From Hydrogenophaga intermedia (GTDB lineage Bacteria > Pseudomonadota > Gammaproteobacteria > Burkholderiales > Burkholderiaceae_C): 64,000 bases of DNA. Both the position numbers and the translations under genes were made by a program. This document shows positions 54,330 through 63,143 of the stretch, piece after piece. The stretch spans positions 1-64,000 of the forward strand of contig NZ_JAMBNO010000012.1 of the NCBI RefSeq assembly GCF_023715105.1, read 5' to 3'. How positions within the stretch are numbered: position 1 is the first letter of the stretch; each line of letters begins with the position of its first letter. The notes under the pieces are model-generated. The model saw only the letters and a list, made by a program, of their open reading frames with translations. It did no database searches and was not told where the DNA came from.

Positions 54330-54902
54330 TCACGGACGACCCTTGAGCTTTTGCAGCGCAGCAAACGGGTGCGGGCGTTGCGGTGTCTCGTCCATGGCCG
54401 CGTCGGCCGCAGGCCCCAGCGCCGCCGGCGTGTCCGGACATTGCTCGTGCATGGGCACCAGGGGCAGTTCCATGATCAGTTCGTCCTCGACCACCGCCTG
54501 CATGTCGGGGCGGGGATCGAGCGCCAGCAGATCTTCCTCGCAATCGTCGTCCTGTGCCTCGGCGGTCGCCTCATCGGCCACGAAACGGAACCAGCGGTCC
54601 ACGGACAACTCGGTGGAAACCGCGCCCAGACAGCGCTGGCAGGTGAGTGGAACCTCACCCCGGGCTTGCAGGTGCAGCCAGACCTCGGGCGCCGCACCGG
54701 TGGTGCCGTTGCGCCATTCCCCCCGGGCCGACCAACCCACCACGGCCTGCGGATCGATCGGGCCATGCAGGTCCTCGCCCAGGCGGGCCAGGTCGGCAAG
54801 CGGTATTTCGCCCGCCAGGATGTCACCGGCCTGCGCGAACCGCTGGGCATCGAGGCGGCGAAAGTTGAAAGGGCCCGTCGAGGGCTTCTGAGCGGAGGCC
54901 AT
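54330..54902 (-). CDS. yceD: DUF177 (YceD) family protein
   Basis: This 190-residue protein belongs to the YceD/DUF177 family linked to 23S rRNA accumulation and always found before rpmF. The paired Cys motif VPLTCQRCLGAV and the acidic C-terminal part DDDCEEDLLALDP and EDELIMELPLVP are typical. A TACAAT lies about seven bases before the ATG on the minus strand, so the mRNA may be nearly leaderless. It is divergent from maf, 37 bases away. Confidence 0.92.
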   Translation of the reverse strand: MASAQKPSTGPFNFRRLDAQRFAQAGDILAGEIPLADLARLGEDLHGPIDPQAVVGWSARGEWRNGTTGAAPEVWLHLQARGEVPLTCQRCLGAVSTELSVDRWFRFVADEATAEAQDDDCEEDLLALDPRPDMQAVVEDELIMELPLVPMHEQCPDTPAALGPAADAAMDETPQRPHPFAALQKLKGRP

Positions 54903-54939
54903 CCGGTGATTGTAGGCAAGGGGTCTTCACAATACGCCC

Positions 54940-55539
54940 ATGACCGCCCTTCTCTCCCCCGCCCGCCCGGTGGTGCTTGGCTCCACCTCCCCGTACCGCC
55001 GTGAACTGATGCAACGCCTGGGCCTGCCCTTTGAGGTGCTGGCTCCCGGCGTGGACGAAACCCCCGAACCTGGCGAAACACCCGCCGCGCTGGCGCAGCG
55101 CCTGGCCCTGGCCAAGGCGCGCGCCGTGGCGCGCCAGCGGCCCGCTGCCATCGTGATCGGCAGTGACCAGGTGGCCGACCTGAACGGCGAACCACTGGGC
55201 AAGCCTGGTACGCACGAACGGGCCGTCGAGCAGTTGCAGCGCATGCGCGGGCAGACCGTGGTGTTCCAGACCGCACTGGCCGTCGTGTGCCTGGACAGCG
55301 GCTTCGAGGCCGCCGACCTGGCGCCGGTGCGGGTGTGCTTCCGCGACCTCGACGATGGCGAAATCGAGCGCTACCTGCGCACCGAGCAACCCTACGACTG
55401 CGCCGGCAGCGCCAAGAGCGAGGGCCTGGGGATCGCCCTGCTCGAGCGCATCGACAGCGACGACCCGACCGCACTGGTCGGCCTGCCGCTCATCCGCACC
55501 TGCCGGCTGCTGCGCGCGGCGGGCGTACACCTGCCATGA
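54940..55539 (+). CDS. maf: Maf-family nucleoside triphosphate pyrophosphatase
   Basis: This 199-residue enzyme hydrolyses modified or non-canonical nucleotides. The N-terminal VVLGSTSPYRRELMQRLGLP, the catalytic acidic site VIGSDQVADLNG and the ERAVEQLQRMRGQTV helix are typical of the YceF branch (7-methyl-GTP). The yceD-rpmF-plsX neighbourhood is also where YceF is encoded in many proteobacteria. The stop overlaps the next gene by 4 bases. Confidence 0.93.
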   Translation: MTALLSPARPVVLGSTSPYRRELMQRLGLPFEVLAPGVDETPEPGETPAALAQRLALAKARAVARQRPAAIVIGSDQVADLNGEPLGKPGTHERAVEQLQRMRGQTVVFQTALAVVCLDSGFEAADLAPVRVCFRDLDDGEIERYLRTEQPYDCAGSAKSEGLGIALLERIDSDDPTALVGLPLIRTCRLLRAAGVHLP

Positions 55540-56309
55540 CGCCTGCTCGCCTCTTCCTGGTGCCCACGCCGCTGGATTTCGGCGCCGACCCGCAACCCCT
55601 GGCCCTCGCCCTGCCGGGGGAGACGGTTGACACGGCGGCGCGGCTGACGCACTGGATCGCCGAGAACGCCAAGAGCGCGCGCGCCTTCCTCAAACGCGTG
55701 GACGCGATCGCCCCGCTCGCCGTGCCGCTGCAGGCCCAGCAGATCGCCGAGCTGCCGCGCCAGGCGCACAAGCAGGGCGACCACGCCGCCGGCGCACTGG
55801 ACACAGCAGCGCGCGCCCTGCTCGCCCCGGCCGTGCAGGGCCACGACATCGGCCTGCTGAGCGAAGCTGGCATGCCCGCCGTGGCCGATCCGGGCAGCAG
55901 CGTGGTTCGGGCCGCGCACGCCATGGGGTTGACTGTGGTGCCACTGGCGGGCCCGGTGTCGCTCATGCTGGCGCTGGCCGCCAGCGGCCTCAACGGTCAG
56001 CACTTTGCTTTTGTCGGCTACGTGCCGCAGGACGCGGCGGCTCGCAGCAAACGGCTGCGCGAACTGGAGGCGCACGCCACGCGCAGCGGCCAGACCCAGA
56101 TCCTGATCGAGACGCCCTACCGCAACGTCGCGCTCCTGCAAGCGCTGCTGGAGCATCTGCAGGCGGGCACACGGCTGGCCGTGGCTTGCGCGCTGGGCCT
56201 GCCGCAGCAAGCGGTTCGCAGCGCCACGGTGGCGCAGTGGCGCCAGCAAGCCGCCTGGCGAGAGGCGCTGCCGCTGTCGATGCCGGCGGTGTTCCTGTTC
56301 GGGCCTTGA
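55536..56309 (+). CDS. SAM-dependent methyltransferase, tetrapyrrole methylase (RsmI-like) family
   Basis: This 257-residue protein has the tetrapyrrole-methylase fold: GLLSEAGMPAVADPGSSVVRAAHAMG, PLAGPVSLMLALAASGLNG and FVGYVPQDAAARSKRL are close to RsmI, the 16S rRNA 2'-O-ribose methylase. The N-terminus differs, lacking the GTLYVVATPIGN start; it begins RLFLVPTPLDFG. It is thus a paralogue often annotated only as a methyltransferase. The ATG overlaps maf. The substrate is uncertain. Confidence 0.85.
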   Translation: MTPARLFLVPTPLDFGADPQPLALALPGETVDTAARLTHWIAENAKSARAFLKRVDAIAPLAVPLQAQQIAELPRQAHKQGDHAAGALDTAARALLAPAVQGHDIGLLSEAGMPAVADPGSSVVRAAHAMGLTVVPLAGPVSLMLALAASGLNGQHFAFVGYVPQDAAARSKRLRELEAHATRSGQTQILIETPYRNVALLQALLEHLQAGTRLAVACALGLPQQAVRSATVAQWRQQAAWREALPLSMPAVFLFGP

Positions 56310-56322
56310 GCGCCGTGCGGGG

Positions 56323-57207
56323 TCAACCCATCACGCGCTTGAGGTGCGCGCGCACCGCGCCGCTGAGTTCGGGGTTGGCCAGGGCAAGATCGATGGTGGC
56401 CTCGAGGAAGCCTTCCTTGCTGCCACAGTCGTAGCGCCGACCGTCGTAGCGGAAGGCCTGCACGCGCTCTTTGCCGATCAGCGCGGCGATGCCATCGGTG
56501 AGCTGGATCTCGCCGCCCGCGCCCCGCGGCTGCTGGCGGATGCTCTCGAACACCGCGGGCGTGAGGATGTAGCGCCCGGCCACCGCCAGCGTCGACGGGG
56601 CTTTCTCGGGCGCGGGCTTTTCAACCATCGCGAACACCTCTGCGAGCGGCGCGCTCACGCCGTGCACATCAACCACACCGTAACGGCGCGTCTCGGCGCG
56701 CGGCACGTCCTGCACCGCCAGCACGGTGCCCGGGCTCTGCTCGTAGGCCTTGACCATCTGGGCCAGCACCGTGGGGCCGCCCTGCATCTGCTCGCGCCCG
56801 ATCATGAGGTCGTCGGCCAGCAACACGGCGAAGGGCTCGTCGCCCACCAGGCGTTCGGCGCACAACACCGCGTGGCCAAGGCCCAACGCACGCGGCTGGC
56901 GCACGTAGGCGCAGTCCATGTCATCGGGCTTGATGGAGTTGACCAGCTCAAGCAGCGCGCCCTTGCCCGCGGCCTCCAGTTCGGCCTCGAGCTCGTAGGC
57001 GACATCGAAGTGGTCCTCGATCGCGCGCTTGTTGCGACCGGTCACGAAAATCATCTCGCGAATGCCCGCGGCGTAAGCCTCCTCGACGGCGTACTGCATC
57101 AGTGGCTTGTCCACCACCGGCAGCATCTCCTTGGGAATGGCCTTGGTGGCGGGCAGGAATCGGGTGCCCAGGCCACCCACGGGAAACACGGCTTTGCGGA
57201 TCGTCAT
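56323..57207 (-). CDS. galU: UTP-glucose-1-phosphate uridylyltransferase
   Basis: This 294-residue enzyme makes UDP-glucose for polysaccharides and lipopolysaccharide. The nucleotide-binding start [31 protein letters not shown] and the later [10 protein letters not shown] and [19 protein letters not shown] are diagnostic. The ATG at 57207 starts the domain. It is divergent from manC across a 127-base region, in which a minus-strand TATTAT (57249-57254) may be its -10 box. Confidence 0.97.
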   Translation of the reverse strand: MTIRKAVFPVGGLGTRFLPATKAIPKEMLPVVDKPLMQYAVEEAYAAGIREMIFVTGRNKRAIEDHFDVAYELEAELEAAGKGALLELVNSIKPDDMDCAYVRQPRALGLGHAVLCAERLVGDEPFAVLLADDLMIGREQMQGGPTVLAQMVKAYEQSPGTVLAVQDVPRAETRRYGVVDVHGVSAPLAEVFAMVEKPAPEKAPSTLAVAGRYILTPAVFESIRQQPRGAGGEIQLTDGIAALIGKERVQAFRYDGRRYDCGSKEGFLEATIDLALANPELSGAVRAHLKRVMG

Positions 57208-57334
57208 GGTGTGGAGTATTTCGGTATGCGCTGTCAAACAAGCCAACCATAATACCGACGGCCTACGGCAGGGACAGGAAACGCCGGGCATGCCGCACCC
57301 CGCTGCGCGGGGATGCTGAAACAGAATATTTCAC

Positions 57335-58762
57335 ATGAACATCACACCCGTCGTGCTGTGCGGTGGCTCGGGCACCCGCCTGTGGCCTTTGTCGCGCCAG
57401 AGTCTGCCCAAACAATTCGTACCCCTGGTGGGCGACAAATCGCTGTTGCGCCTGACGCTCGAACGACTGGCCTGGTGCGGCGAACCCGCGCTGTGCATCG
57501 CCTCGGAGGATCACCGCTTCCTGGTGTCTGACGACATCGAGCGCGCCAGCCAGCGTGGCGCCGTGGTGCTGGAGCCGGCCGCACGCAACACGGCGGCCGC
57601 CATGGCGCTGGCGGTGTTGCACGCCCAGACCACGGGCGATGCGCTGATGCTGTTCTGCCCTGCCGACCACCACATCCCCGACCCCGTGGCCTTCGGCGAC
57701 ACCGTGCGCCGGGGTGTGGCGGCGGCCGAGGCCGGCGCCATCGTCACCTTCGGGGTGGTCCCCACCTTCCCGAGCAGCGCCTACGGCTACATCGAACAAG
57801 GCGAGCCGCGCGCCGACGGCAGCCGCCGCGTGGCGCGCTTCATCGAGAAGCCACAGCCTGCTGCCGCGGCCGAGTTGCTGCTCAAGGGCGGCGTGCTCTG
57901 GAACGCCGGCATCTTCCTCACCAAGGCCAGCACGCTGCGGGCAGCGCTGCAGCGCCATGCGCCAGATATCTGGACGGCGTGCGAGCAGGCGATGTCGGGC
58001 GCAACGTCCGAGGCCCTGGGCCGGATCCGTTTCGTTCGTCCACAGGCCGAGGCTTTCCTCGCCTGCCGCTCGCAAAGCATCGACTACGCCGTGATGGAGC
58101 GGCATGACGATGTGGCTGTCGTGCCTTTCCAGGGCCAGTGGAGCGACGTCGGCAGCTGGAACGCGGTGGCCGACCTGGCCCCCGCCGACGACGCGGGCAA
58201 CCGCGTGCGCGGCCAGGGTCATGCGCTGCAGGCACGCAACACCTTCATTCATGCCCCACACCGCCCGGTGGTGGCGCTGGGCACGCAGGACCTGCTCATC
58301 GTCGACACACCCGATGCGTTGCTGGTGGCGCAGCGGGACCACGCCGAGCAAGTGAAGGACGTGGTGGCACACCTCGCAGGCCATGCGGTGCCACAAGCGG
58401 CCACCCACCGGCGCGTGGCGCGGCCCTGGGGCTGGTACGACAGCATCGACCTGGGCGAACGCTTCCAGGTCAAGCGCATCGGTGTCAAACCGGGTGCGTC
58501 GCTCAGCCTGCAGAAACACCACCACCGCGCCGAACACTGGATCGTGGTCAAGGGCACGGCCGAGGTCACACGCGGGCAGGAGGTGTTCCTGCTGTCCGAG
58601 AACCAGTCGACCTACATCCCCATCGGCGAGGTGCACCGCCTGCACAACCCAGGCAAGATGGAGTTGGAAATGATCGAGGTGCAGTCTGGCGCCTACCTGG
58701 GCGAGGACGACATCGTGCGCCTGGAAGACGTCTACGGTCGCCAGCCCAGGCAGGCCTCATGA
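57335..58762 (+). CDS. manC: mannose-1-phosphate guanylyltransferase / mannose-6-phosphate isomerase
   Basis: This 475-residue bifunctional enzyme supplies GDP-mannose. The N-terminal nucleotidyltransferase has VVLCGGSGTRLWPLSRQSLP, KQFVPL and FIEKPQPAAA. The C-terminal cupin isomerase domain shows RPWGWYDSIDLGERFQVKRI and the metal-binding QKHHHRAEHWIVVKGTAEV. No clear ribosome binding site precedes the ATG. Its stop overlaps galE (ATGA), so the two sugar-nucleotide genes are coupled. Confidence 0.96.
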   Translation: MNITPVVLCGGSGTRLWPLSRQSLPKQFVPLVGDKSLLRLTLERLAWCGEPALCIASEDHRFLVSDDIERASQRGAVVLEPAARNTAAAMALAVLHAQTTGDALMLFCPADHHIPDPVAFGDTVRRGVAAAEAGAIVTFGVVPTFPSSAYGYIEQGEPRADGSRRVARFIEKPQPAAAAELLLKGGVLWNAGIFLTKASTLRAALQRHAPDIWTACEQAMSGATSEALGRIRFVRPQAEAFLACRSQSIDYAVMERHDDVAVVPFQGQWSDVGSWNAVADLAPADDAGNRVRGQGHALQARNTFIHAPHRPVVALGTQDLLIVDTPDALLVAQRDHAEQVKDVVAHLAGHAVPQAATHRRVARPWGWYDSIDLGERFQVKRIGVKPGASLSLQKHHHRAEHWIVVKGTAEVTRGQEVFLLSENQSTYIPIGEVHRLHNPGKMELEMIEVQSGAYLGEDDIVRLEDVYGRQPRQAS

Positions 58763-59799
58763 CGGCCGCGCGGACCATCCTGCTCACGGGCGGCGCCGGC
58801 TACATCGGCAGCCACACCGCGGTTGCCCTGGTGGAAGCGGGGTTCGATCCGGTGATCCTGGACAATTTCGCCAACAGCCACCCGGTGGTGTTGCAGCGCC
58901 TGCAGCAGATCACCGGCCGGGCACTCCCGCTGGAGCGCGGCGATGTGCTCGACGCCCCTTGGTTGCTTGATGTGCTGCGCCGCCACCGCCCCGCGGGGGT
59001 GGTGCACTTTGCGGGCGACAAGGCCGTGGGCGAAAGCGTGGCCGACCCGCTCAAGTACTACCGCAACAACCTGGGTGGAGCCACCAGCCTGCTGCAAGCG
59101 ATGTCAGCGGTCGCCACCGAGCACGGCACAGCACCCACCCTGGTGTTCTCCAGCAGCGCCACCGTTTACGGCGATCCGGCGCGCGTGCCCATCACCGAAG
59201 ATTTTCCGCGCAGCCACACCAACCCCTACGGGCACACCAAGCTGGTCATCGAAGACATGCTCAGCGCATTGCGGGTTGCGCAGCCACACTGGCGCATCGG
59301 CACGCTGCGCTACTTCAACCCGGTGGGCGCGCATGACAGCGGCCTCATCGGCGAGGACCCGGCGGGTATTCCCAACAACCTCATGCCCTATGTGGCGCAG
59401 GTGGCTGTGGGCGTGCGCGAGCACCTCAATGTGTTCGGCGGCGACTACCCCACGCCCGATGGCACCGGTGTGCGCGACTTCATCCACGTGATGGACCTCG
59501 CGCGCGGCCACGTGGCAGCCCTGCAGAGCTTGTTGAACCAGGGCGAGAGCTTCACCGTGAACCTCGGCACCGGCCGCGGGCACAGCGTGCTGGAGGTGGT
59601 GGCCGCCTTCGAGCGCGCCAGCGGGCGGCCCGTGCCCTACCGGGTGGCGCCGCGGCGTGCCGGAGACGTGGCCCAATGCTGGGCCGACGTCACCCTGGCG
59701 TCGCGCCTGCTGGGCTGGCAGGCGCGCCACACGCTCGACGAGATGTGCGCCGACGCCTGGCGCTGGCAGCGCCAGAACCCGCGCGGTTACCGCAGCTGA
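58759..59799 (+). CDS. galE: UDP-glucose 4-epimerase
   Basis: This 346-residue short-chain dehydrogenase interconverts UDP-glucose and UDP-galactose. The NAD motif LTGGAGYIGSHTAVAL, the Ser region FSSSATVYGDP and the catalytic NPYGHTKLVIEDML with Tyr and Lys are present. It overlaps manC and converges on sppA. With galU and manC it forms a precursor cluster for exopolysaccharide or lipopolysaccharide. Confidence 0.96.
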   Translation: MTAARTILLTGGAGYIGSHTAVALVEAGFDPVILDNFANSHPVVLQRLQQITGRALPLERGDVLDAPWLLDVLRRHRPAGVVHFAGDKAVGESVADPLKYYRNNLGGATSLLQAMSAVATEHGTAPTLVFSSSATVYGDPARVPITEDFPRSHTNPYGHTKLVIEDMLSALRVAQPHWRIGTLRYFNPVGAHDSGLIGEDPAGIPNNLMPYVAQVAVGVREHLNVFGGDYPTPDGTGVRDFIHVMDLARGHVAALQSLLNQGESFTVNLGTGRGHSVLEVVAAFERASGRPVPYRVAPRRAGDVAQCWADVTLASRLLGWQARHTLDEMCADAWRWQRQNPRGYRS

Positions 59800-60761
59800 A
59801 TACCGGCCGACTGCGCGGCCTTGAAAACGCCCTCGCCGACGCTTGCACCGAAGCGCCGCGCCAGCCGCAGCCCCAGGTTCTCGCGCTGGGTGTAGTCCAC
59901 GATCTCCTCGGCCTTCACCACCTCGCGCGCCACGTGATCGAGGTTGCCCAGACCGTCGGCCAACCCGAGGTTGACGGCCTGCTGCCCGCTCCAGACCAAG
60001 CCGCTGAACGTGTCGGTGTTTTCCTTCAGGCGCTGGCCACGGCCCTTCTTCACCACGGCGATGAACTGCTCATGGATTTCGTTGAGCATGCTCTGCAGGT
60101 ACGCCTTCTGCGATTCGTCGAGCGGGCTGAACGGATCGAGCAGCGCCTTGTTCTGGCCCGCCACCATGAGGCGGCGCTCCACGCCGAGCTTGTCCATCAG
60201 GCCGGTGAAACCAAAGCCGTCCATCAACACGCCGATGCTGCCCACGAGGCTGGCTTTGTCGACGTAGATGTCATCGGCCGCGGCGGCGATGTAGTAGGCC
60301 GCCGAGGCGCAGGTCTCTTCGACCACGGCATACACCTTTTTGTTGTGCAGCGCCTTGAGGCGGTGGATCTCGTCGTTGATGATGCCCGCCTGCACGGGGC
60401 TGCCACCCGGCGAGTTGATCAGCAGCACGATGGCCTGCGCACCCTCGTCCTCGAAGGCCTGCTTGAGCGCGGGCAACACGTTCTCGGCACTGGCCTCGGC
60501 ACCCGAGGCGATGGTGCCCTCGACCGCGATCACCGCGGTGTGGGGCGTGGACACCTGCGACGAGGCCATGCCCTCGGCCTTGACCGCCAGCCACACGATG
60601 GCGACGATCACCAGCAGCCACATGAGGCGAAAGAACAGCTTCCAGCGGCGCGCCGCGCGCTGCTCGTTGAGCTGAGCGAACAGCAGCTTCTCGATGGCCT
60701 CGCGTTCCCAGGGCACGCCCGCGGGCCGCGGTGTGCCGGTGGCGTTGAAATCGTCGTTCAT
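59787..60761 (-). CDS. sppA: signal peptide peptidase SppA, short form
   Basis: This 324-residue S49 protease has one membrane helix at about residues 47-63 (LMWLLVIVAIVWLAV) and a single Clp-like catalytic domain, the short form rather than the double E. coli form. The nucleophile Ser is probably in EETCASAAYYIAAAAD and the Lys in AGQNKALLDPFSPL. It degrades cleaved signal peptides in the membrane. Its end overlaps the convergent galE end by 13 bases. A Rieske gene lies 14 bases upstream. Confidence 0.92.
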   Translation of the reverse strand: MNDDFNATGTPRPAGVPWEREAIEKLLFAQLNEQRAARRWKLFFRLMWLLVIVAIVWLAVKAEGMASSQVSTPHTAVIAVEGTIASGAEASAENVLPALKQAFEDEGAQAIVLLINSPGGSPVQAGIINDEIHRLKALHNKKVYAVVEETCASAAYYIAAAADDIYVDKASLVGSIGVLMDGFGFTGLMDKLGVERRLMVAGQNKALLDPFSPLDESQKAYLQSMLNEIHEQFIAVVKKGRGQRLKENTDTFSGLVWSGQQAVNLGLADGLGNLDHVAREVVKAEEIVDYTQRENLGLRLARRFGASVGEGVFKAAQSAGIQLR

Positions 60762-60775
60762 GGCGGTCTCGATGG

Positions 60776-61153
60776 TCAAAATTCGACAGGTTTGAGGTGG
60801 TATTGTGATCGCCAGTGCACGACGCCGTCGTGCTCGAACACCTCGATCTTGAACAAGCCGCCGCGGCATGGGCCGCCACGGCACTCGCCGGTGTCGGGCT
60901 CGTACACCGCACCGTGCGTGGCGCACAGCAGCCAGCGCGCGCTTTCATCGAAGAAGCGGTCGGGCTGCCAATCCATTTCCATGGCCACGTGCGCGCAACG
61001 GTTCAGGTAGGCGTGCACCTGCCCCCGGTAGCGGATCGCAAACGCGCGGCAGGTCTGCCCGGCGTAGTTCACGTCGAACGACACCGCCCGGCCGCCGTCG
61101 ACCAGGTCGCGGCTGTTGCACAGCGGGTTCAGGTCGTCGGCCGGTGGGGGCAT
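60776..61153 (-). CDS. Rieske [2Fe-2S] domain protein
   Basis: This 125-residue soluble protein is a single Rieske domain. The ligands are CAHV and, after a 20-residue insertion, CATHG, giving CxH and CxxH pairs. The insertion between them (MEMDWQPDRFFDESARW) is longer than in ferredoxin-type Rieske proteins. It has no signal or membrane segment. It lies between gph (5-base gap) and sppA (14 bases), so it is probably co-transcribed. The electron partner is unknown. Confidence 0.88.
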   Translation of the reverse strand: MPPPADDLNPLCNSRDLVDGGRAVSFDVNYAGQTCRAFAIRYRGQVHAYLNRCAHVAMEMDWQPDRFFDESARWLLCATHGAVYEPDTGECRGGPCRGGLFKIEVFEHDGVVHWRSQYHLKPVEF

Positions 61154-61158
61154 GGCAC

Positions 61159-61815
61159 TCAGGCGTTGAGGCGCAGCCAGTCGTGCAGTTCGCGCACCGA
61201 GTGCGCCACGTGGCGCGGCGCCAGCGCGTGAAAGGCATCGGGCTCGTGCGCGCCGTAGCTCACGCCCACACTGGCACAACCGGCGTTCACGGCCATCTGC
61301 AGGTCGTGCGTGGTGTCACCGATCATCAGGGTGCGTTCGGGCTCCACGCCGAACTCGCGCATCAGTTCGTGCAGCATCAGCGGGCTCGGTTTGCCGGCGG
61401 TCTCGTCGGCGGTGCGAGAGCCATCGAACACACCGCTCAGCTCCACCGTGCGCAGCACCTCGTCGAGGCCCCGGCGGCTCTTGCCGGTGGCCACGGTCAG
61501 CCAATGCTGCCGGCCCTTGAGCTCGGCCAGCATGGGCAGCACGCCCTCGAACAGGCTCAGGTCGTTCTGATGGGCCAGGTAGTGGTGTCGGTAGCGCTCG
61601 CCCAGGCGCGGATAAAGATCGGGCGGCACATCAGGCGCGGCGTGTGCCAGGGCCTGCATCAGGCCCATGCCGATCACGTAACTGGCTTGCTCGCGCGTGG
61701 GCGGCGTGCCACCCACGTCGGCCACCGCTGCTTGGATGCAGTGCGCGATGACGGCGGTGGAGTCGAACAGGGTGCCGTCCCAGTCGAAGGCGATGAGGTC
61801 AAATTGGCGGGGCAT
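61159..61815 (-). CDS. gph: HAD-superfamily phosphatase, phosphoglycolate phosphatase-like
   Basis: This 218-residue HAD hydrolase has motif I FDWDGTLFDS, motif II LTVATGKSRRG and motif III/IV GDTTHDLQMAVNAG, with an alpha-helical cap between I and II. It most resembles the Gph group, which clears 2-phosphoglycolate; the substrate cannot be proved from sequence. I chose the ATG at 61815; a longer frame to 61920 adds an atypical N-terminus. It is the first of gph-Rieske-sppA. Confidence 0.9.
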   Translation of the reverse strand: MPRQFDLIAFDWDGTLFDSTAVIAHCIQAAVADVGGTPPTREQASYVIGMGLMQALAHAAPDVPPDLYPRLGERYRHHYLAHQNDLSLFEGVLPMLAELKGRQHWLTVATGKSRRGLDEVLRTVELSGVFDGSRTADETAGKPSPLMLHELMREFGVEPERTLMIGDTTHDLQMAVNAGCASVGVSYGAHEPDAFHALAPRHVAHSVRELHDWLRLNA

Positions 61816-61999
61816 GGATTTGCTGTCCGAGCCCAACTTGGCGTCATCAAGTGGCTCGAACTCAAGTAACACCCCCGGTTTATACCGACCCTCGGCGAGA
61901 GCGGCGCTTTGGAAGGTCATATGGCGGGATGGCTGACCGCGAGACGCACGCCGTCTCGATGGCGAAGGCGTTGCCCGGACGAGCGAAAAACGGAGCCCG

Positions 62000-62029
62000 A
62001 AAAAGCAAATGCCCCGTCAAACGGGGCAT
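62000..62029 (-). terminator. intrinsic terminator of the PEP-CTERM gene
   Basis: A 9-bp perfect stem (ATGCCCCGT / ACGGGGCAT) with the loop CAA is followed on the minus strand by TTTGCTTTTT. It lies 22 bases after the PEP-CTERM gene. Confidence 0.85.
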
Positions 62030-62051
62030 CTTGCACAAGCTGAAGCAAGGC

Positions 62052-62852
62052 TCAGACAGACCTTCTGCGCCTGCTCAGGGCCAGCGCACCCAGCAAGCCC
62101 AGCCCGAGCAGCGCAAGCGTACCGGGCTCAGGAACTTGGCCTCCGCCACCGCATGCGCCACTGAAGCCCGACTTCGGCTCAGACGTGGTGCCATCAAATG
62201 TAGCCACCACGCAATCCAGGCGAAGCTGCGCGGTGTCCGGCGCCGAGAACTGAATCCAGGTCACGTCCTTAAACAGGTCTCCAAACGACACGATGTACCC
62301 AGTGTTTTTCGCCAGGTTCCCGGCCAGATCACCGGCGTTCGCCCCCTCATAGAAGGTGACATCGGGCATGCCTGCGGCGTCATAGTTTCCGCCCAACTGG
62401 AACGTGTAGGTCACGTTGGAATTGCTTCCTTTCACGCTGATCGCGTTCTCAGCGCCTTCGCCATTGCCGGTCAGCAGAAAGTAGAAGGAGTCCAGCGTGA
62501 AGGTCAGCAGGGGGCCAGAGGCGTCGGGGGCCTTATTGGGTGAACCCTGCAAAGTAGTGCCGTCCGTGGGACGGGTCATGCGGGGAAGCTGCCCGTTTTC
62601 TCCCTTGCCCTCGATCACGCAGTTGCCGTTCCCACCGTTGGTGGAATCGGCGCAAAGCGTGGCCGACTGGAAATTGGTCGGATCGAACAGGAAATTGCGG
62701 TCAGCGTCGCTGTACCAGCTCCACCCGTTTCCGGCATCGTCAAAATGGATCAGCTGGGTCACCAGGGCTGCATTCGCCGAGGAGCCGGCAAAGAGCAAAC
62801 TTGACAGCGCTGCCGCGCTTGCGACCCGCTTGATGGCTTGAATGGTGTTCAT
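62052..62852 (-). CDS. PEP-CTERM sorting domain protein
   Basis: This 266-residue exported protein has a signal peptide (about residues 1-28, ending SSANA) and a classic C-terminal sorting tail: VPEPGTLALLGLGLLGALAL followed by SRRRRSV. An exosortase should recognise PEP, cleave it and leave the protein at the cell surface or exopolysaccharide layer. The mature part is Gly, Asn and Thr rich and beta-type; its two Cys-containing segments (LCADSTNGGNGNC, LDCVVATF) may form disulfides. It is monocistronic: a sigma-54-like promoter precedes it and a terminator follows. The specific role is unknown. The exosortase is not in the window. Confidence 0.93.
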   Translation of the reverse strand: MNTIQAIKRVASAAALSSLLFAGSSANAALVTQLIHFDDAGNGWSWYSDADRNFLFDPTNFQSATLCADSTNGGNGNCVIEGKGENGQLPRMTRPTDGTTLQGSPNKAPDASGPLLTFTLDSFYFLLTGNGEGAENAISVKGSNSNVTYTFQLGGNYDAAGMPDVTFYEGANAGDLAGNLAKNTGYIVSFGDLFKDVTWIQFSAPDTAQLRLDCVVATFDGTTSEPKSGFSGACGGGGQVPEPGTLALLGLGLLGALALSRRRRSV

Positions 62853-62955
62853 GAGGTGCTCCAGGCGAACTGGGCTAAATGGTCTTGCACTGCAGGCTTC
62901 GGGGGTCAGTGAGCACTTTCGGACCACTTGACCGCCTTTACCGTCGCCATTTCGA

Positions 62956-62972
62956 AGCAGCTTTCGTGCCAC
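62956..62972 (-). promoter_or_regulatory. sigma-54 (RpoN) type promoter of the PEP-CTERM gene
   Basis: On the minus strand TGGCACG (62971-62965) is followed after four bases by CTGCT (62960-62956), one mismatch from the TGGCACG-N4-TTGCW consensus, with the GG and GC pairs ten bases apart as required. It lies about 100 bases before the gene. Its -24 element is inside a perfect 8-3-8 palindrome at 62960-62978. PEP-CTERM genes in related bacteria depend on RpoN with PrsK/PrsR. Confidence 0.65.
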
Positions 62973-63143
62973 GAAAGCGGTTACCTTTGTTTTCAAGCAC
63001 TTGCAAGCAGTCTGGGGTTTTCTACGATGAACGCCCCGCGAGATTTGTCAAAAAGGACGACACAAGCGCCGCTGACGGGTGGCCACGCGACGGGCGTCCA
63101 CACCAGCGATCCGATGTCGACTAGGCGCGCGACTTCAGCCCCG

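Noticed and set aside
57298-57312. CCCCGC-TGC-GCGGGG hairpin between galU and manC
   Set aside because: Short GC stem with no T-run on either side; such hairpins are frequent by chance at this GC content.
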